DNA from: Nannochloropsis oceanica
Lineage: Eukaryota; Sar; Eustigmatophyceae; Eustigmatales; Monodopsidaceae
DNA length: 64,000 bases
Assembly (NCBI GenBank): GCA_004519485.1
Contig: CP038123.1
Span: forward strand, 1 to 64,000
Reading direction: 5' to 3'
Made by a program: the position numbers and the translations under genes. Below the pieces are notes generated by a model. It was given only the letters and a program-made list of their open reading frames with translations, was not told where the DNA came from and made no database searches. Shown piece by piece: positions 1 through 11,319 of this stretch (position 1 is its first letter; each line of letters starts with the position of its first letter).

Positions 1-2972
1 TGCTGCTGCTCTTGAGGCGGCTGCTGCTGCTGTTGTTGTTGCTGTTGCTGTCGCTGTGACCGTTGCTTCTCGTCCTTCTTTTTCTTCCCCTTCCTGCTAC
101 TTCCTCCCCCCCTTCCTCGCCCATGCCCAAGCTGCTGCATTGAAGTGAAACGGGGAGAGAGGGAAAGGAGGACAGGACGACCTTCTGACGTGAAACGCTG
201 GAGGAAGGAAGGAGGGAGGGGAGGAAGGAGGGAGGGAAGGAGGGAGGGAGGGCGCGTGGTCAGCATGTGTGGTATACGGATCTATGCAATTTATCATGCC
301 TTTCTCTCCCTCCTTAACCTCCCTCCCTCCCTCCCTCTCTCCCTCCCTCCTTGCTTACCAGAGGCCGTGGCACCAGTCGGGTGGATGACAAAGAGAGGGA
401 GGGAGGGAGGGAGAGAGGGAGGGAGGGAAGAAGGGAGGGAGGGGTCGTAGCAGTGCCTGAGGAGGAGGAGGAGGAGGAGGAGGAGGAGGAGGAGGAGGAG
501 GAGGAGGAGGAGGAGGAGGACTCCTCACTGCTCGTGCGAGTACTTGCGTCGGTCAGGTGGCCTCCGAGAAGGGAGGGAGGGAGGGAGGGAGAGAGGGACT
601 CGGGGGTGGAGGGAGGTGGGGGGAGGGAGGAGGGGCGGATGATCGTCGGTGATTGAAGAGGAGGGGCTGAGCCCACACCCTCTTCCCTCCTTCCCTCTCT
701 CTCTCCCTTCCTCCCTTCCGTCGTCGTTGCCACGGTGGCTTGCTCCCTCCTTCCCTCCCTCAAGGTGGAGGAAGGGAGGGCGGCGGTGAAGGGAAGGGCG
801 AGGTCGCGCGTGCCAAGGGGGAAGATACGAAAGATTAATACATGCCTCCCGCAAGGATATATGGTGACTCCGATGGAGGCCAGGCAGCGAAGGAGGGCGC
901 CGTGGCGAGATTCGCACTAGAGGGTGAAGGGAGGGAGGCAAGGAGGGAGGGAAAGGGAAGGAGAGGGAGCAGGATGAGAATGGACGCGGCCATGGTGAAC
1001 GGGAAGAAGGGATGGAGGGAGGGCTCACCGTGAGAGGCATATCAATGGAGGCTTTTCCGAAGCGCTTAAGTGCCATAGTGGCCAGCTCGCGGACGAGTAT
1101 CAGCCGGTGGTCGGGGCAATGAACGAGGCTAGGGAGGGAGGGAGGGAGGGAGGGAGGAAGGTGTAATGAGGAATGCGAGTGAGAGAATTTGCCCATGGGA
1201 AACGAAGGAAGGGGAATGGGAGGGAAGGAGGATGAGGGGAAGAGCCTTCTTACTGCCAAAGTGTTACCAACAAGGTAGGAAGGGAAGGAGGGAGGGAGGG
1301 AGGGAGGGAGGGAGGGAGGGAGGGACGCACCGCATCATGAGGTGTCCGACAGCGAGGCCCGTTTGGTCCACGAGACCTTGGAGCTCGCGCGTGGAAATGA
1401 AGAGCTCGGCCATCCGGGCATTGCACCTAGGGAGGGAGGGAGGGAGGGAGAGAGGGTGTTTTTTTTTGGGGTGTTGGATTTTAGACTTCTCTCTTTCCTC
1501 TCGTCGATCTACATGCACCTATCTTCCCTCTTCCCTCCCTCCCTCCCTCCCTCCCTCCCTCCTTCTTCTCCTTACTCGACAGTTCGATTGCCGTGGAAGC
1601 TCTCTTCCACCAGGAAGCAGGCGCCTGGGGAGGGAGGGAGGGAGGGAGGGAGGGAGGGAGGGAGGGAGGGAGGGAGGGTCAAAAGGAAAGAAGAGAACCA
1701 AAGGAAGGAAGGGAGTAGAGATAGAGGGAGGGAGGGAGGGAGGGAGGGAGGGAGGGAGGGAAGGCCCACCTTCGTCCTTGGTCAGCCGTTGATACAGCGA
1801 CTCGGCGTCATGGATGAGAAAGGCTTTGGGGCTCATTTTATTAACCTCCCCCTGGCTGCTGCTCCCTTTGTCTTTACATATAGAGGTAGGCCCAGGTGTT
1901 AGTATAAGGCAAATAATAAAGACAACCAGGAGCTCATATCCCTTCCCCCCCCTTTCGACCTTCCTCCCGCCCTCCTTCTTCTTGAAGTGACACGAACAAT
2001 ACTGGGGCAGCGGGAGCCTCCCCTGCTCTCCCTCCCTCCCTCCCTCCCTCCCTCCCTTACCATCCTGGATGCGGGCAGTCGAAAGGAGCGTCACAAGCGA
2101 AGGGACGACGCCGGCAGAGGGATCATTAATTTGGCAGTTGGGCCGCTGGCCACGTGCGAACCCCTCCATCATCCGACTAGGCAGGAAGAAGGGAAGGAAG
2201 GAAGGGAGGGAGGGAGGGAAAGGAGAAAGGGAATGAGAGAGAGACAGGGACTAAGTGCTCGTAGCAACTACAATCTAAAGGCCCGATCGTATGCTTCCAA
2301 CATCCTGCCCTCCCTCCGTACATGAATCCATTGGCTTTAGTGTCCTCCAAGCAGCCCTGGCTGAGCAGCTCGCCCATCGCCATGGCCCAGCCCTGTCGGA
2401 CTGTCCTGAGGACCTGAGGGGGAGGGAGAGAAGGAGGGCCGGATGAAGGGAGGGAGGGACAGTTGAGTTTGTTTATGAAAAGAAATTCAAATCAAGCGTT
2501 CTTTTTCCCTTCCTTCCTTCGTCTCTCCTTCCCTCCCCCTTTCCCCACTCTCTTCCCTCTCTTAATCTCTTCTCTAGCTTACCCTGTCACTCGATAAGAG
2601 CCACCCCATTATCACCGACGGTGCGCCCACACGCTGCAATTTCTGTCCTCCCTCCCTCCCTCCCCCTTCCTCTCTCTCCGCTTCCGTCTTGTGGTGGCTG
2701 GAAGAGAGGGAGGGAGGAAGAGAAAGAAGGATGGGCCGTCGGAGCGCAAGAATCGTGCTACTGTTGCTACTGCTGCTACTGCTGCTGCTGCTGCGGCTGC
2801 TGCTGCTGCCGCTGCTGCCGTTGCTGCCGTTTCTGCCGCTGCTGGTAGTGTTGGGTGAATGTGCGCAAGAAGATGTAGGACGGAGAAACATGGAGGGCGA
2901 ATATTGGGGTTGCGACAAAGGCAAAGGGAGTGATGGAGCTGCCCATGCCTTCTTTTGCTGCTGCGTTGACAT
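1..2972 (-). CDS. Unrecognised multi-exon protein, 3' end beyond left edge
   Basis: I do not recognise this protein. Seven consecutive exons join in frame: 2972-2583, 2413-2322, 2176-2061, 1865-1770, 1624-1576, 1426-1331 and 1128-1029, with GT-AG borders. An eighth exon starts at 916 and ends near 840. Further exons are likely near 357 and from about 140 to the left edge, the last Lys/Gln-rich. The N-terminal part is low complexity (Ser and Gln runs). The following region of about 250 residues reads like ordinary helical protein, for example MGELLSQGCLEDTKANGF and RELATMALKRFGKAS, possibly HEAT/armadillo-like. The first ATG in the open frame is at 2972; the frame stays open to 3116, so an upstream exon is possible. 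Introns are packed with GGGA (plus strand). The exon chain is well supported; the function is unknown. Confidence 0.6.
462..520. repeat. (GGA)n trinucleotide repeat
   Basis: A nearly perfect GGA run of about 59 bases. On the minus strand it is a TCC tract, which could be a poly-Ser coding stretch or a long polypyrimidine tract before the AG near position 460 of the left-edge gene. Confidence 0.9.
1271..1325. repeat. GGGA tetranucleotide tract
   Basis: A run of GGAGGGAG units in the intron between the exons at 1426-1331 and 1128-1029 of the left-edge gene. On the sense (minus) strand it is CCCT. Confidence 0.9.
1629..1760. repeat. Two GGGA tracts in one intron
   Basis: Tracts at about 1629-1679 and 1719-1760 fill the intron 1769-1625 of the left-edge gene. 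On the sense strand they read CCCT and lead into the acceptor at 1625, so they double as polypyrimidine tract. Confidence 0.9.
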
Positions 2973-4483
2973 AATTAAATGCTGTTCTGCTGGTGCGGGC
3001 GATCCTCCTTCCGCTGCTGTCGCTGCTGCTGCTGCTGCTGCTGTTGGAGCTGCACTGGTGTCAGGATAGGCTGATGGCAGAGGTTTTGCGAAGGGGGCTT
3101 GCAAATGAAGTGACAATGCCTTTGTGATTGGAACATCCGAGCCTTATCTTCTGATGGGAATCATTGGCGCCCGTGTCAACCAGGGCGTCTGCTTGGTGTG
3201 AGTGAACATATGAAGAAGCGTGCGCGATACTATCACTAATTGTGGTAAAGGCAAGGCCTTTGGAGACCAGGGACCCGAGAGTTCAAGTATATTCTTTGCT
3301 TGAGCATATAATTATCTTAAGAAAGTTCTGGTCTTCAAAAAAAGATGAATGATCATGTATATTGTATGGATTCTTATCTGAGTCGTGCGCCATGTGTTGC
3401 GCTCATAACACACCGGCGACGCGCACTCAGAGGGGATCATAAAAACGACGTAGGAAGAAAAAAATAGAGAACTCCCCCAAGAATTGCTCAAGACGTGTTG
3501 TCACACATGGATATGGGAGGGGGACTTTGGCTGGTTATGTAAGGCTCGGTCAAAGTGCGGCGTGTCGCGCGGGTCGTAAGCCCCATATGTCGCATACTCA
3601 CGGACGGAAAATCCCCGGTACACGTCCACGCTCTCAGGAATCACGCCATCGTGTTACCAAAGGGGTTTATGAATCCATGTGCGCCCGGGCGAGGAGCGGG
3701 AGATCGCCCTGTCGATGATGGAGTGCAGTCAAACATACAAGGCATGCAGTTGCGGCACCGTAGTTGAGGTCGGTTGGGGTCGCTTTTTCAAATCTCTCTG
3801 CCTTTTTGTCCGAGGCCACTTGACTGCCATCGAAAGCGAAAAAGACACCGCATTTGGTAGGCCAACAAAGCACAAGGAACATTTATAAAGCAGTGAAGTG
3901 TGTAGAACATGCCGTGTCACTTTCAAGCTGAGACCAGCAGAGGGGCGGAGGTGCGTGCTCCTGATGATACGGCTTAATGTCCGTGTGTATGTCCCATATC
4001 CTACAGCTGCTTCCTCGTTGCTCACATGCTTGGGACAGAGGAAGGAGGACAGAAAGCGATTAAAAGAGTGCAAAGGAATAAAAGCGCGCACAAAGAGAGG
4101 AAACAACAAGTAAAAGCATCTATTCCATTCCACGTCTTTTTCCTATTTATCTTTGCTTTTTATTTTGACACTGTATGGCACCGCGAAGATACCATCTGTC
4201 GGCCCATATACTTCACCTCCCTCCCTCTCTCCCTCCCTCCCTCTCTCCCTCCCTCTCTCCCTCCCTCCCTCTCTCCCTCCCTCTCTCCCTCCCTCCCTTG
4301 AGCAAACGAAACCTAATGCCTCGCCCTCTACGCCCATTCCCACCAAAACAAGCACTCCTGCACATATTCACTTTTACCATCTGGACTGGGCCGTGTTGCA
4401 CACCCGGTCGTCGAAAAACAACTTCTTCCCCTTTCCTACTTCACTCCCTTCCTTCCTCTCTCCCTTCTTACCTCCCTCCCTCT
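2973..4483. other. Intergenic region, no confident gene
   Basis: This lies between two minus-strand genes. It should hold the promoter and 5' leader of the left-edge gene. Several short open frames on both strands (up to 134 codons, 3729-4133 minus) show no recognisable motif. From 4215 to 4300, and again near 4440-4480, the plus strand is CCCT-rich, i.e. GGGA in the sense of the gene that ends at 4484. Confidence 0.6.
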
Positions 4484-6601
4484 TTATACATCATTCCCTG
4501 AGGCTGTTCTAGCGTTTCCCCGCAGTTGCAACAACTGTGGCGGTGCTGCTGCAGCTGCTGGTAGAGGTGTTTGTCTTACTGCGTCTCGTGCGGCTGGTGC
4601 TGGTGCTGGTGCTGGTGCTGTTGGTGCCGTTGGTGCTGTAGGTGCTGCCGGTGCTGCCGGAGCTGCCGGAGCTGCCGGTGCTACTGCTTGCGACTCTTCT
4701 CCTATTTGAGGGGCTCCGGATTGCCCAGATCCCCCCGGTCCTTGGAACGGTGCGCCTAGGGAAGGCGGCGAAGGAGGAGGAGGAGGAGAAGAAGAAGGAG
4801 GGAGGACGATGGGATTCCATTCCACCACGTCAGCGGCGGTGAGACCCATGGGGGCTAGGGAGGAAGAGAGGGGAAGGAAGGAGAGGGAGGGAGCGAGAGA
4901 GGGAAGGTAAAAAGGTGGAGAACGAGGAGAAGAAGAAGAGGGGGCAAGGCAGGCACAAACCAAAGGGCAAGAAGGGGGGGAGGGAGGGAGGGAAGGCGCA
5001 CCGAGCTTGATATCCTGGGGCTCTGTGCACCATTGCTGCTGTGGGGAGGGGAAGCAGCTTTGAAGGTCTCTGAGGACGATGGGTGCGTTGCCGGTCCAGG
5101 GGAGAAGCCACCAGGAGCCCTGAGGAGGGAGGGAGGGAGGGAGGCAGGGAGGAAGGGAGAGAGGGAGGAAGAAGGAGGAAAGGGAAGATAAGATGGTGTC
5201 ATGGAGAAAGGGAGGGAAAGAGGTAGGAAGGGCACGTACGTCGATGCCGTTGGGACCGGCTTTCATTTCGAAAGAAACGTGCTCGTTTTCGTTGGCGGCC
5301 GTTACTTGCTTGGTGTCCATGAATGGGAGGACTTCGTGTTTCTTGTAACGTTGGTTGTAGGCCAAAAACCCCTTGAGGCAGCCTGGGGCCAGGGAGGGAG
5401 GAAGAGAGGGAGGGAGGGAGGGAGGGAGGGAGAGAGAGAGGGAGGGATCAGCAAATGGCATGTGGAGGTGTCGGAGCCTGCACACGGGAAAATATATAGT
5501 AATGTGCCATTAATTATATATATAAATATATGGGTGAATAAATTGCCTTCGACGGGGTCAGGGCCATCCATTCCCCTGCTGAGGAAAGGGAGGGAGAGAG
5601 GGGGGGAGAAAGGGAGGGAGGGAGGGAGGTACCGTATTTGATGCGCGTCACGCCACTGAATGTGGTGGAGAAGGGGATGCGGTCCTCCTCCCTAAGGCCA
5701 ACGTCGTCGCCGCATTGCTTCCGAAGGTCGGCCAAGCCTATAAGGAGGGAGGGCGGGAATGAAAAGTGTGACAAGGGCGCCGACAAACTCATTCCGGTCT
5801 CCATCACTTCCCATCCCTCTTTCCATCCCTCTCTCCCTCCCTTCTTCCTTTCTTGGTCCTTTGCAGGGCTTGTTTTCTTCCAGCATTCCCTCCCTCCCTC
5901 CTTCACTCCCTCCCGCCCTCCCGCCCTCCCTCCTTCCCTCCCTCCTTCCCTCCCTCCCGCCCTCCCGCCCTCCCGCCCTCCCTCCTTTTCGCTTGCTCAC
6001 CAGTTTCGCTGAGGACAGCCGAAGAGATTTCCCCCGTAGACCAAGAAGGAATCTCGGCAACGAAGTGAAGGGCAGAAGGAAAGTTCGCGGGGACCTGGGG
6101 AGGAGGGAGAGAGGGCAGGGGAGGGGAGGAGAGGAGATGAGAAAGGGGCCACAGAGGTTTGGAGGCCGGGAACATTGAGAAGGAGGGGGGAGGGAAAGTG
6201 TGGGCGGTAAATATGAAGGAAAGTATGGAGGGTAAATTTGAAGAAAAGTATAGAAGGAAAATATCGAGAAAGGTATTGAGGGTACATATGACCAGGAGAC
6301 AGATCTTAACACTGTTGGGAAATGAGCGTTAGTTGTGGTACCAACAGGACGTGCGGGCCTTTCCCTCAGTCCTCTTTCATCTCGTCCAACCGTCCTTCCA
6401 CACCCGCCCTCCTTCTCTTGCCCCCTTCCATCCTTCCTGAGCAGTCAAACGTACCCTACTGCTGCTCCCACGCATGTAGACATTGATGAGTGGGTCTTCG
6501 GCATGCGCAGAGGGTAGGAGGAGATGGAGGACAAGGAGGAGGACGAGGAGGAGAGGGGTTGAGTTCCCGCGGCCGTCCACGCCGAGGCCTCTTAGGATCA
6601 T
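4484..6601 (-). CDS. Secreted protein with Ala-Pro-rich tail, function unknown
   Basis: Six exons join in frame: 6601-6455, 6094-6001, 5737-5633, 5382-5240, 5119-5002 and 4854-4484, giving about 325 residues. The start at 6601 (MILRGLGVDG) precedes a strongly hydrophobic Leu/Val stretch ending in SAHAE, a typical signal peptide. A middle region of about 160 residues holds several Cys and the recognisable strings GLADLRKQCGDDVGL, SFEMKAGPNGIDGSWW and SCFPSPQQQWCTEPQD. The last exon codes for a Pro-rich stretch and then a run of APAAP/TAP repeats like those of arabinogalactan-type wall proteins. I cannot place the middle domain in a family. Secretion to the cell surface or wall is inferred from the signal peptide and the AP repeats. 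No transmembrane anchor is visible after the signal peptide. Confidence 0.7.
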
Positions 6602-7729
6602 GCCGCCTTCCAACTTGTTGGCTGCGGAGCTTTTTTAACCCTGTGGGATGTGATGCAGGGGGAAGGATGAGCACATCCGGAAAGGCAAAGGCATTGATGT
6701 TATATCGCGAGCCCCTATGTGTTTCCTCGTGTCTATTTGCCATGAATGTGAGAAGCTGTAATGGAAACATGAATGGCAATCCGTGACCATTTACACGACA
6801 ACGACAAACATTTGCAATGCTCATCATGTCTCGATAGGTCTCTCGTTCTATTATGTCACCGACGCAATTCCCTGGGCTGGAGACTAACGAGGCATGCATG
6901 AAAAAGGGAAGCGTGAAAAATCATGAGAGTGGAACGTGCTCCTTTGTATAGGCCAATGGGATCCGCGCACCAGGGCAGTGCAATGATTTCGATGACATCT
7001 TCCTATGCTCTTTGCACTTTGCTCTCTGTGTCAGGCTTGTAAAGGTAAAGGAGCAGGAGTAGATCTGTGAACGAGAAGCTGTGAAAATTTGGATGAAGCT
7101 GTTGCTGCTTTGCCTCTCCCCTACACGGGAGCGCTATGCTCCTGCCAAAATCCACCGAGCCCATTGCACATCCCACAGAAGCAGCGCGCTACATAACACG
7201 ACTTTACGAAGGAGCACTGCGCATCCATGTGTTGCCTGGGTTCGACCTCAGCCAAACATGTCCAAATGGGTGCGTATGTCAGTACATGCGTCGTCTCGCC
7301 AAGATGTTTTTTTTTGCTTTTGTTTTTTGGGAATGATTGATTCTTTTTGGCCTGCCCAAGCCTTTCCCCATCTCGGCTTCGTTTTTGTTGCATTACATTT
7401 GTTTTCTATTTTTTGGTGTTTGCTTCATTCCCTCGTTTTTATGGCCCACATTGAGATGAATCTGTCCAACGTGCATGCACTGCTCATTCTATTTACCGCT
7501 AGCAGCCGCTCAGGAATGAAGTAGGGAAGTGAAAAATGGAGGAGTGGACAGAGGGAGAGAGGAGATGACCGAACAAGGCATGGAGGAAAAAGGTCAAAGA
7601 CCAAACGTCGATTCAAGCTTTCACTTTGCTCGTTCTTTCCTCATATTTTTGCCATGGCATCCTTTTCCTTTGTACAACCCTCCCTCCCTCCCTCCTTCAC
7701 TCCCTACCTCTCTCTTTGCCTTCTCCTCC
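6602..7729. other. Intergenic region, no confident gene
   Basis: This is the upstream region of the secreted-protein gene and the 3' flank of SLU7. Near 7680-7710 the plus strand is CCCT-rich (GGGA in the SLU7 sense). A 147-codon open frame at 7081-7524 (+) has no recognisable motif and was not accepted. Confidence 0.55.
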
Positions 7730-10439
7730 TTATTCCAACAGCTCGTCCGACCCAATTTTGGCCATGGGGTCCTCCCCATGCGTCCTCACCAATCGATAGG
7801 CCTCCATGTCTTCCTTCGTCACCTCTCCGCTTCCCCCCTCCCCTCCCCCCTTTACGTTATACCCCCTCTTCCGATCGTCCGCCTCCACTCGCTCCTTCTG
7901 GAAAGCCTTCTGTCTCTTCACCGCTTCCTTTAGCTTTGCCGCATCAAGTTCTAATGCCGCTGTGCCTACCTCACTCCCGTACAGCTCCGATCGCGTGGTC
8001 ATCTCCCCCGACAACTTGCTCTTCTTCTGCTTCTTGTCCTTATCGGTCTCTTTTTCATCCTCTGCCTCTTCTTCTCCTTCTTCCCTCTTCCTTGTCCCTC
8101 CTCCTGCAGACAATAACGCCGCACTGTACTCTTCGTTCGCCAACCTCCCCTCCATTCCCGTACAATAACTTTGTTTGATCACGGAATGACAGCACGCAAA
8201 GCCCCACTTCCCACTCCTCTTGTCATAGAACGACCCCCACACAGTCGTGTGGTTATTAATCTGCACGTCCTCCTCGTACTTGCTCCTTACCACTGCCCTT
8301 GGCGCCCCCTTCACGACGCGGCCGTCCCTACTGTACTCAGTCCAGGTCTCCGTCTGCCCCAGCAGAAGGCGAGCGTCAGGCTTCTTCCTGTGAATCGCGT
8401 GTGGGAAAGAGGTGAGAGACAGAGCCAGGAATGGGAAGAGGAAAGGGGAGAGGACTATTTGTCTTTTTCTGCTTTCATTGTTTTTTAAAATCGCTCTTGT
8501 CTAATTTTCTATTTTTGGAACAACAAAAACTATGATTGAATTTATAGACTAGAGATAATAAGATTAAATTAGAGTAGATCGAAGGGCTTTGATGTACCAA
8601 AGGCTTGCAGCATCAGCCCCTCGCTAACCCCCATTGATTCTTTCTCCTTCCTACCTGTATTTCTCGGCGCCGTAGGCCTCCAAAACCTTCTTCCTTGCCT
8701 CCTCTTTCTCCAGGCCTTGGCTGCTTTCGAATTTTTTCTTGGCCAGGATCGCGGCCGTGGGGTTTGCCTCGGCATGCACGTCAATCTGCGAGGGTAGGAG
8801 AAGAGAAGAGCGAAGGATCGAGATATATACACACCAAAAAAATAAATTAATTGATTAAATGATAAAATTGATCATTGTGTACATAAATGAATTTCAATGA
8901 ATGAAGACACACAGAGGAAAATGGCCGAATAAAAACAACAAGACATGACATGGGTTGCTGCTTACCCCCTGGTCCTGTGCCTCCAAGGCAAACACCTGCA
9001 TCCGGGCCAGCGCCACCGTGTCTCCCGTCGCCCGCAGCCAGTTGTCCCCCGCGTACACCACATCCTCCGGCCGCGATCCCGGCAGCGGGTTCTCCCTCAT
9101 AGCCCTCGTCTTGGGGTCATAATAAGCACTGTTGGGATCCAAGTTCCTCAGATATTTCGCAGTGTCTTCACGGATACGTAGATTACGCACTGACACCTTC
9201 ATCTGCGCCCCCCCCACGCCCCCTTGCCGGGCGACTCGTCCCTGAAAATCCTTGTTGTCCTTGTCCTTTAGTCGGAACTCACCGACCCCCTCCTCGTCCT
9301 CGTCCTCCTCGTCACTGTCGTAGTCCGAGTCCGAGTCCGAGTCCGAGTCCGAGTCCGAGTCCGAGTCCGAGTCCGAGACATCGCTCGCATGGCTCCCGTC
9401 ACTCCCTCTCCCCTCGTGGCCAGCGCCCTTCCCGGCCTCTTCCTCTTCCTTTCCGCCCTCACCCGCCTGCCCTCCCTCCTTATTTGATTTCCTATTCTTG
9501 GACCCGCTTCCTGAGGATCCTCCTCCCTTCTCTCCCTTCGCCACTGCCGCTGCCGCAGCAGACTCTTTTCGGGCCGCCGCCTTCTCCTCCTTTTTCTTCT
9601 GCCTCGCATCCTCTTTTTCCCTCCTCCTTCGTTCCTTCTCCTTCTTCATTTCCTCCTTCCTTTCCAACGCCTGCCTCTTCCTCTCCTCCTCCATCTGCTT
9701 ATACCGCGCAATCACTCTCTCGTGATCCTCCGCTCGGTACCCGGCCCACTGATCCCTCTTCCCATCCCATCCCAACCTCCTCCCCTCCCCCACCTCCACC
9801 CCTCGCACGGCCTCGTCCGGCGCAATATCGAGCCCGCTAATTTTGGCTGTCGTGTGAGTGGAAAGGAGGAAAGGTGGGGGGAGGGAGGGAGGGAGGGAGG
9901 GAAGGGGGGAGGGTTTAGTGATCAGCTAGTGGCACGCATCGATGCACTCTTCACCTCCCCCTCCCTCCCTCCCTCCCTCACTCCGTCCCTCCCTCCCTCC
10001 GTCCCTCCGTCCCTCCCTCCGTCCCTCCCTCCCTCCCTTTCCCCTTACCTGTCTTCCCCAATGAGCGTGGTCGTTCCACGCACTCTTTCTTTTTATGCGT
10101 CATGGCTCCGCAATTCTCACAAGCTCCTTTGCGAAAGACCGTCGCCCTATCCCGCCCCTGCGCCTTCTTTTGCTGCTGCAGTCGGGCTTGGTGTGCCAGC
10201 AGTTCCTCCGTTTCTTGCAGTGACAGCAAGGACTCCTCCCCTCTTGCCCCCTGCTTTGCGTGGTGGTTGAGGGATGGCCCGCTTTCGCCAAGGTACCACG
10301 GCCGCTTGGTAATGTAGTCGGGGTTGTGAGGGTTAATCATCTTACCCGAAGCCGCATCGATCTCGGGGGCAAGCTCCCCTGCTTGGCGCGCTTTCTTTTC
10401 TTCTTCCCGCTTTTTGAAGTCTGAGAGACCGGACGCCAT
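7730..10439 (-). CDS. SLU7: Pre-mRNA-splicing factor SLU7
   Basis: SLU7 acts in the second catalytic step of pre-mRNA splicing, helping 3' splice-site choice in the nucleus. Four exons (10439-10049, 9846-8966, 8785-8655, 8387-7730) give 686 residues. The N-terminus has the family box with [13 protein letters not shown] and, near residue 104, a zinc knuckle [14 protein letters not shown] (C-x2-C-x4-H-x4-C). Exon 2 continues with [10 protein letters not shown] and, after a long charged insert, with [21 protein letters not shown]. Exon 3 carries [10 protein letters not shown]-like text ([10 protein letters not shown]). Exon 4 has [19 protein letters not shown] and SYCTG, all hallmarks of SLU7. 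The insert includes a Ser-Asp repeat coded by plus-strand 9325-9376 and Lys/Glu-rich coiled coil. It lies head-to-head with PSMD3 across about 880 bases. Confidence 0.96.
9320..9376. repeat. (GTCCGA)n hexanucleotide repeat in SLU7
   Basis: A tandem GTCCGA repeat on the plus strand, read on the minus strand as TCGGAC, coding for a Ser-Asp dipeptide run inside the SLU7 insert. Confidence 0.9.
9880..10042. repeat. Paired GGGA and CCCT tracts in SLU7 intron 1
   Basis: On the plus strand GGGA units at about 9880-9915 lie next to the acceptor, and CCCT units at about 9956-10042 lie next to the donor. The two arms are complementary in the intron RNA. Confidence 0.85.
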
Positions 10440-11319
10440 GATTCTACGGAAGGAGGGAGGAATAGAGAAAAGAGGGAGGAGGGAGTCATGGGTGAGGACG
10501 GGAATCGATGTTGCCGGGCGCGACCTACACACATCCGCGGTGATACAGCCCTAATCCCAACCTATCAGTGAATATCCATGGACACAAAAAAATGTTTATC
10601 CATCTATTCCTCCATTTTTGCCTTTTACGCGCACCTGGCAGGCTCGCGCAGGCGTGCTCTTCCCCCTACCCCGACTGCTCAACATAAGCACAATCCTCCA
10701 CACAGCCAGCAGTTCAAGTCCACGTCCAACCTGCCTTCCCATCGCGCCCTCCTCTTTCCGGTCCTCCGATCGCATCTTACCTTTCCGTCAGTCACGCCGG
10801 TGTTTGTGGTTTGTATGTTGGTGTACGTAGAAGGGTGGCCGCGCTGTGTGGGAAGTAATGCAGATGATTGATACTCCGGGCAGCGGCCTGCTTCTTCGCT
10901 TGGCTGCCCTGTGTGCTTGTGCATTCGCAAGGAAAGGAAGAAAAGGGTAAGGAGATGGATCGCATCGACCCCTGGTCCACCCATGACAAAGTCTTCAGCT
11001 CTGGTGGTTCCATTCGACTCCCCCCGTCTGCCTGTAGGTAGGGGAGGGAGAGGACGAGGACGTGCTTGAGGGCAAGTCTCATCAGAGGCGTCATCGCCAG
11101 AAAACCCTACCCTGCTTCGTTCCCTCGAAGAATTCCGTCGATGCGGTGCTCCCACCGGTGCGTGCATGCGTGCGGGCCAGTCACACCACCTCTACAACAA
11201 GTTTGCCATCTCCTCGAGCAGCAGGGTGGCCGTGGCATTGCATACGTTGCCGGCCGCGTCTCATCAATCTCCTCCTTTCTCCTGAAACAAACAAATCACA
11301 ACACCAGGCAACGAGAAGC
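10440..11319. other. Divergent promoter region of SLU7 and PSMD3
   Basis: The 880 bases between two divergently read genes. No convincing coding region is seen. Part is probably 5' leader of PSMD3, since the sequence just before its ATG (11281-11319) is A-rich. It should hold promoter elements for both genes, but I cannot point to a specific element. Confidence 0.5.

Noticed and set aside
145-2325. Open frames rich in Glu-Gly-Arg or Ser-Leu-Pro on both strands
   Set aside because: They are translations of GGGA/CCCT and GGA repeats inside introns; the real minus-strand exons use other frames.
2621-3069. Plus-strand frames with Leu or Cys runs
   Set aside because: They are antisense to the Ser/Ala-coding first exon of the left-edge gene and consist of CTG repeats.
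3540-3640. tRNA-like or other structured RNA
   Set aside because: No T-loop or A/B-box pattern could be matched; no tRNA gene is called anywhere in the window.
3729-4133. 134-codon minus frame
   Set aside because: No motif, no splice partners, and mixed composition as expected by chance.
6456-6899. 147-codon minus frame overlapping the first exon of the secreted protein
   Set aside because: It reads the signal-peptide exon in another frame; the signal-peptide frame is more convincing.
10679-11167. 162-codon minus frame between SLU7 and PSMD3
   Set aside because: No domain and no conserved pattern; it lies in the divergent promoter region.
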